DNA of 9,917 bases from Minisyncoccota bacterium (GTDB taxonomy: Bacteria > Patescibacteriota > Minisyncoccia > UBA6257 > XYB1-36-10): the NCBI GenBank assembly GCA_028709185.1, contig JAQVXM010000021.1:1-9917 (forward strand), written 5' to 3'. Under the pieces are notes generated by a model. It searched no databases. It saw only the letters and a list, made by a program, of their open reading frames with translations, and was not told the DNA's origin. Position 1 is the stretch's first letter, and each line of letters begins with the position of its first letter. Made by a program: the position numbers and the translations under genes. Shown piece by piece: positions 8,601 through 9,917 of this stretch.

Positions 8601-8792
8601 ATAATAATCTTCAAAAATAAGATCGAATTCTTTTCCAGTATAATCACTAACGGGAGAAATTTCGGAAAATAATTCTTTTAAACCCTTTTTTAAAAACCAA
8701 TCATAAGAATTCTTTTGGACTTCATCAAGCTTAGGTTGCTCGATAACGTACTGATTGTTAGAAGAAAAAACTTTAGTTGATAAGTTCGCCAT
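5622..8792 (-). CDS. rpoB: DNA-directed RNA polymerase subunit beta
   Basis: A 1056-residue beta subunit, short compared with E. coli (1342) and Bacillus (about 1190), but with all core blocks in order. The N-terminal protrusion includes [20 protein letters not shown] (121-140). Lobe [14 protein letters not shown] is near 263-276, and [12 protein letters not shown] is 312-323. The rifampicin pocket is about 377-403 ([16 protein letters not shown], then HKRRLSSM). The NFEDAI block is 672-677. The active-site lysines lie in [13 protein letters not shown] (Lys826 and Lys834). The C-terminal [22 protein letters not shown] block starts at 965 and ends in the [12 protein letters not shown] clamp region. 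Neither the lobe insertion SI1 nor the flap insertion SI2 of E. coli is present, nor the long acidic C-terminal tail of Bacillus. The rifampicin-contact residues are mostly conserved. The ATG has no Shine-Dalgarno sequence and follows a 127-base leader and intergenic region. Confidence 0.99.
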   Translation of the reverse strand: [1056 protein letters not shown]

Positions 8793-8825
8793 GTTTTTAA
8801 AAAGTTAAGATGACAAAAGAGAAAG

Positions 8826-8846
8826 GCGCTTTAGACTTGCGCTTTA
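8826..8846. repeat. Two copies of an 8-base repeat GCGCTTTA in the rpoB leader
   Basis: GCGCTTTA occurs at 8826-8833 and again at 8839-8846, 13 bases apart start to start. They are the only GC-rich spots in an otherwise almost pure A/T intergenic region. On the minus (coding) strand the order is TAAAGCGC, then TAAAGCGC followed by CTTT. The GCGC cores can pair with each other as a 4-bp stem with a 9-base loop. The copies lie 34-54 bases before the rpoB start, directly downstream of a TAAAAT -10-like box. They could be an operator, a leader hairpin or a GC-rich promoter discriminator. Function is unknown. Confidence 0.45.
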
Positions 8847-8868
8847 ATTTTAAAAATAAAAAATTTTA
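8847..8868 (-). promoter_or_regulatory. Candidate -10 elements for rpoBC
   Basis: Two copies of TAAAAT (minus strand, at 8863-8868 and 8847-8852), each five of six matches to TATAAT, lie in the A/T tract before rpoB. Neither has a recognisable -35 box at 16-18 bases. If the nearer copy is used, transcription would start near 8840 and leave a leader of about 48 bases containing the GCGC repeats. The tract is so AT-rich that chance matches are likely. A promoter is expected here because the gap follows a probable terminator, but the exact boxes are uncertain. Confidence 0.3.
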
Positions 8869-8912
8869 AAAATTAAACACAAAAAATTTAATAATGTTTT
8901 TGTTTTGTGTTT
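8857..8912 (-). terminator. Weak A/T-rich hairpin terminator after mltG
   Basis: On the minus strand, AAACACAAAA (8903-8912) starts seven bases after the mltG stop codon and pairs perfectly with TTTTGTGTTT (8875-8884) across an 18-base loop. It is followed by a T-rich run (AATTTTTAAAATTTTTT). The stem has only two G-C pairs and a large loop, so it would be a leaky terminator at best. It may separate the rodA-mltG transcript from rpoBC only partly. Confidence 0.4.
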
Positions 8913-8919
8913 GATAATT

Positions 8920-9714
8920 TTATAAATATCTCCTTATGTTAGCGATATGTTCTTCCAAAGTTTTGCTAAAAATAGTTCTTTTCGTCTTCGGATCACTTAA
9001 GTAATACCAGTAAGGCGAGCTTTTAGCCTCTAAAACCGACCTTATTGCTTCTTCTCCGGGATTTGAGATAGGAGCAGGCGGCAAGCCTTTGTATTTATAA
9101 GTGTTATAAGGAGAATCAACTTCCTTATCTTGTTTTGTTAAAGGATAACAGCTTTTCAAACCAGAGTCAACTTCGGCCTCAGTTTTCGCCAAATTATTAA
9201 TCGAGTATGCGTGACTTTTAATGTAGCACAAGGAAGCATCGATTTGCAAGGGCATACCAGTTTCTAATCTTTTTAAAAGAATTCCAGCCACTATTTTTCT
9301 TTCTTCAAAGCGCGGCACTTCTCTTTCAATCAGGGAAGCAAGAATAAGATTACGATCATAATTTTCAGAATCTTTTAAAAGAAGAGGGTCGGCTTTCTTG
9401 TAAAAATTTTCCAAAATTTTTTCCACCACAACAACAGCGCTGGAGTTTTTAAAAAATCGGTAAGTATCCGGAAAAAGACGACCTTCAAGAGATTGACTTA
9501 AAGTAAGAAGACTTTCTCCGTTTTTAAAAATTCCTAAATCCTTTAAATTATCATCTATTTCACGAACAGTCTGACCTTCATAAATAACCACCGTTATTTC
9601 CCGAGATTCTTTTTTATTTTTCAATAAAAAAAATTCAAAAATAAAAAAAACGCCAAGGACAATTAAAGCGGCTGTAAAAACTGGTTTTCCAAGCTGTTTA
9701 AGAACGTAAAGCAA
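8920..9714 (-). CDS. mltG: Endolytic murein transglycosylase MltG (short form)
   Basis: A 264-residue protein with one N-terminal membrane anchor (about residues 11-31), so the catalytic domain should lie outside the membrane. A short LysM-like segment (YEGQTVREIDDNLKDLGI, about 45-62) is followed by GRLFPDTYRF (78-87). The catalytic domain has LASLIEREV with putative catalytic Glu130, MPLQIDASLCY (154-164), the hallmark SPYNTYKYKGLPPAPISNPG (201-220) and the C-terminal YYLSDPKTKRTIFSKT block. Family members cleave nascent glycan strands and release them from the membrane, setting glycan length. E. coli MltG is about 340 residues; the loss here is mainly between anchor and catalytic domain. 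The start is TTG at 9712-9714: the frame has a TAA at 9721-9723 and no upstream ATG or GTG. It overlaps the end of rodA by 17 bases, so translational coupling is also possible. Confidence 0.94.
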   Translation of the reverse strand: MLYVLKQLGKPVFTAALIVLGVFFIFEFFLLKNKKESREITVVIYEGQTVREIDDNLKDLGIFKNGESLLTLSQSLEGRLFPDTYRFFKNSSAVVVVEKILENFYKKADPLLLKDSENYDRNLILASLIEREVPRFEERKIVAGILLKRLETGMPLQIDASLCYIKSHAYSINNLAKTEAEVDSGLKSCYPLTKQDKEVDSPYNTYKYKGLPPAPISNPGEEAIRSVLEAKSSPYWYYLSDPKTKRTIFSKTLEEHIANIRRYL

Positions 9715-9917
9715 TTGAATTTATTATAGCCACCATAATAAAACTCGTCAATAAATTAGAACCTCCATAACTAACAAAAGGAAGAGGCAAACCAATAACA
9801 GGAGTGAGGCCGAGAGCGGAACCAGTATTTAAAACAAAATGAATGCTAAAAATTATAACCGCGCCAAGACAAATAAAACGATCAAAATTATCAGAAGCGA
9901 AATGAATACTAATGCCG
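9698..9917 (-). CDS. rodA: SEDS-family peptidoglycan polymerase RodA, C-terminal end (partial)
   Basis: Seventy-two codons enter from the right edge and end in TAA at 9698-9700. The fragment holds the C-terminal hallmark of SEDS proteins: GLTPVIGLPLPFVSYGGS (36-53), flanked by two hydrophobic segments (about 14-30 and 55-70). SEDS proteins are multi-pass membrane glycosyltransferases that polymerise lipid II with a class B penicillin-binding protein partner. The PVIGLPLPF wording fits RodA (elongation) better than FtsW, where a TKGLTLPF type is common, but the fragment is too short to be certain. The last codons overlap the mltG start, and the mltG promoter lies within codons for LTSFIMVAIIN. 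Neighbourhood with mltG fits a cell-wall role. Confidence 0.85.
   Translation of the reverse strand, partial: GISIHFASDNFDRFICLGAVIIFSIHFVLNTGSALGLTPVIGLPLPFVSYGGSNLLTSFIMVAIINSIALRS
9723..9751 (-). promoter_or_regulatory. Near-consensus sigma-70 promoter for mltG, inside rodA, predicted leaderless
   Basis: On the minus strand TTGACG (9746-9751, five of six matches) is separated by exactly 17 bases from TATAAT (9723-9728, a perfect -10 box). Eight bases lie between the -10 box and the mltG TTG start, so a start seven or eight bases downstream would give a leader of one or two bases. The element lies wholly within the last codons of rodA. This is the best promoter match in the window, although coding constraint in an AT-rich gene could produce it by chance. 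Confidence 0.65.

Noticed and set aside
2008..8792. TGA recoded as glycine (Gracilibacteria-type code)
   Set aside because: Conserved glycines in rpoB and rpoC are all encoded without TGA, and both frames are complete under the standard code.
8811..8816. TTGTCA as a -35 box for rpoB
   Set aside because: It matches five of six bases, but at 17 bases downstream the sequence is already at the rpoB start codon, with no -10 box.
1..9917. CRISPR array, tRNA, rRNA, insertion sequence or phage genes
   Set aside because: No regularly spaced repeats, cloverleaf-like segments, transposase motifs or terminal repeats were seen; nearly all sequence is accounted for by core genes.

Overview
The window is a compact, AT-rich bacterial segment of housekeeping genes. 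All but one lie on the minus strand, so they are transcribed from high to low coordinates. Transcription order is rodA (C-terminal end only, cut by the window edge), mltG, rpoB, rpoC, rpsF, ssb, rpsR and a PAP2-family membrane phosphatase. A fragment of an unrecognised cysteine-rich protein runs the other way at the left edge and converges on the phosphatase gene across a strong intrinsic terminator. There are no tRNA, rRNA, CRISPR or mobile-element signals.

The organism looks like a member of the Candidate Phyla Radiation (Patescibacteria), most likely Parcubacteria-like. This is inferred from gene content and order, not from a phylogeny. The genes are small and tightly packed: MltG has 264 residues, beta 1056 and beta-prime 1197, and none of the large gammaproteobacterial insertions is present. 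rpoBC is not preceded by the usual rplKAJL ribosomal cluster. rpsR is not followed by rplI, and loss of bL9 is reported for parts of the CPR. Every complete gene stops at TAA except rpsR (TAG). No TGA stop is used, and no in-frame TGA interrupts about 2,250 codons of rpoB and rpoC, so the Gracilibacteria-style reassignment of TGA to glycine is not needed.

Right part (8793-9917): rodA and mltG are cell-wall genes that overlap by 17 bases. A near-consensus promoter sits inside the rodA tail, directly before the TTG start of mltG. After mltG there is a 127-base intergenic region with a weak A/T hairpin terminator, a very AT-rich tract and two copies of an 8-base GC-containing repeat. This is the likely rpoB leader. 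Middle (2008-8792): rpoB and rpoC, 20 bases apart, encode the catalytic core of RNA polymerase. Left part (245-2007): the rpsF-ssb-rpsR cassette (ribosomal proteins bS6 and bS18 with single-stranded DNA-binding protein between them) is followed closely by a PAP2 phosphatase that may recycle undecaprenyl carrier. A promoter with -35, 17-base spacer and extended -10 abuts the rpoC stop codon and would drive this operon.

No obviously new multi-gene system is present. The most interesting signal concerns expression: none of the seven visible start codons has a Shine-Dalgarno sequence. The two best promoters place the predicted transcription start within about 1-9 bases of the start codon, and a weaker candidate before ssb has the same geometry. 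This suggests leaderless or near-leaderless mRNAs. It is notable that the same window encodes bS6 (with an unusual acidic tail) and bS18 (zinc-site type), the two proteins that flank the anti-Shine-Dalgarno end of 16S rRNA on the ribosome.
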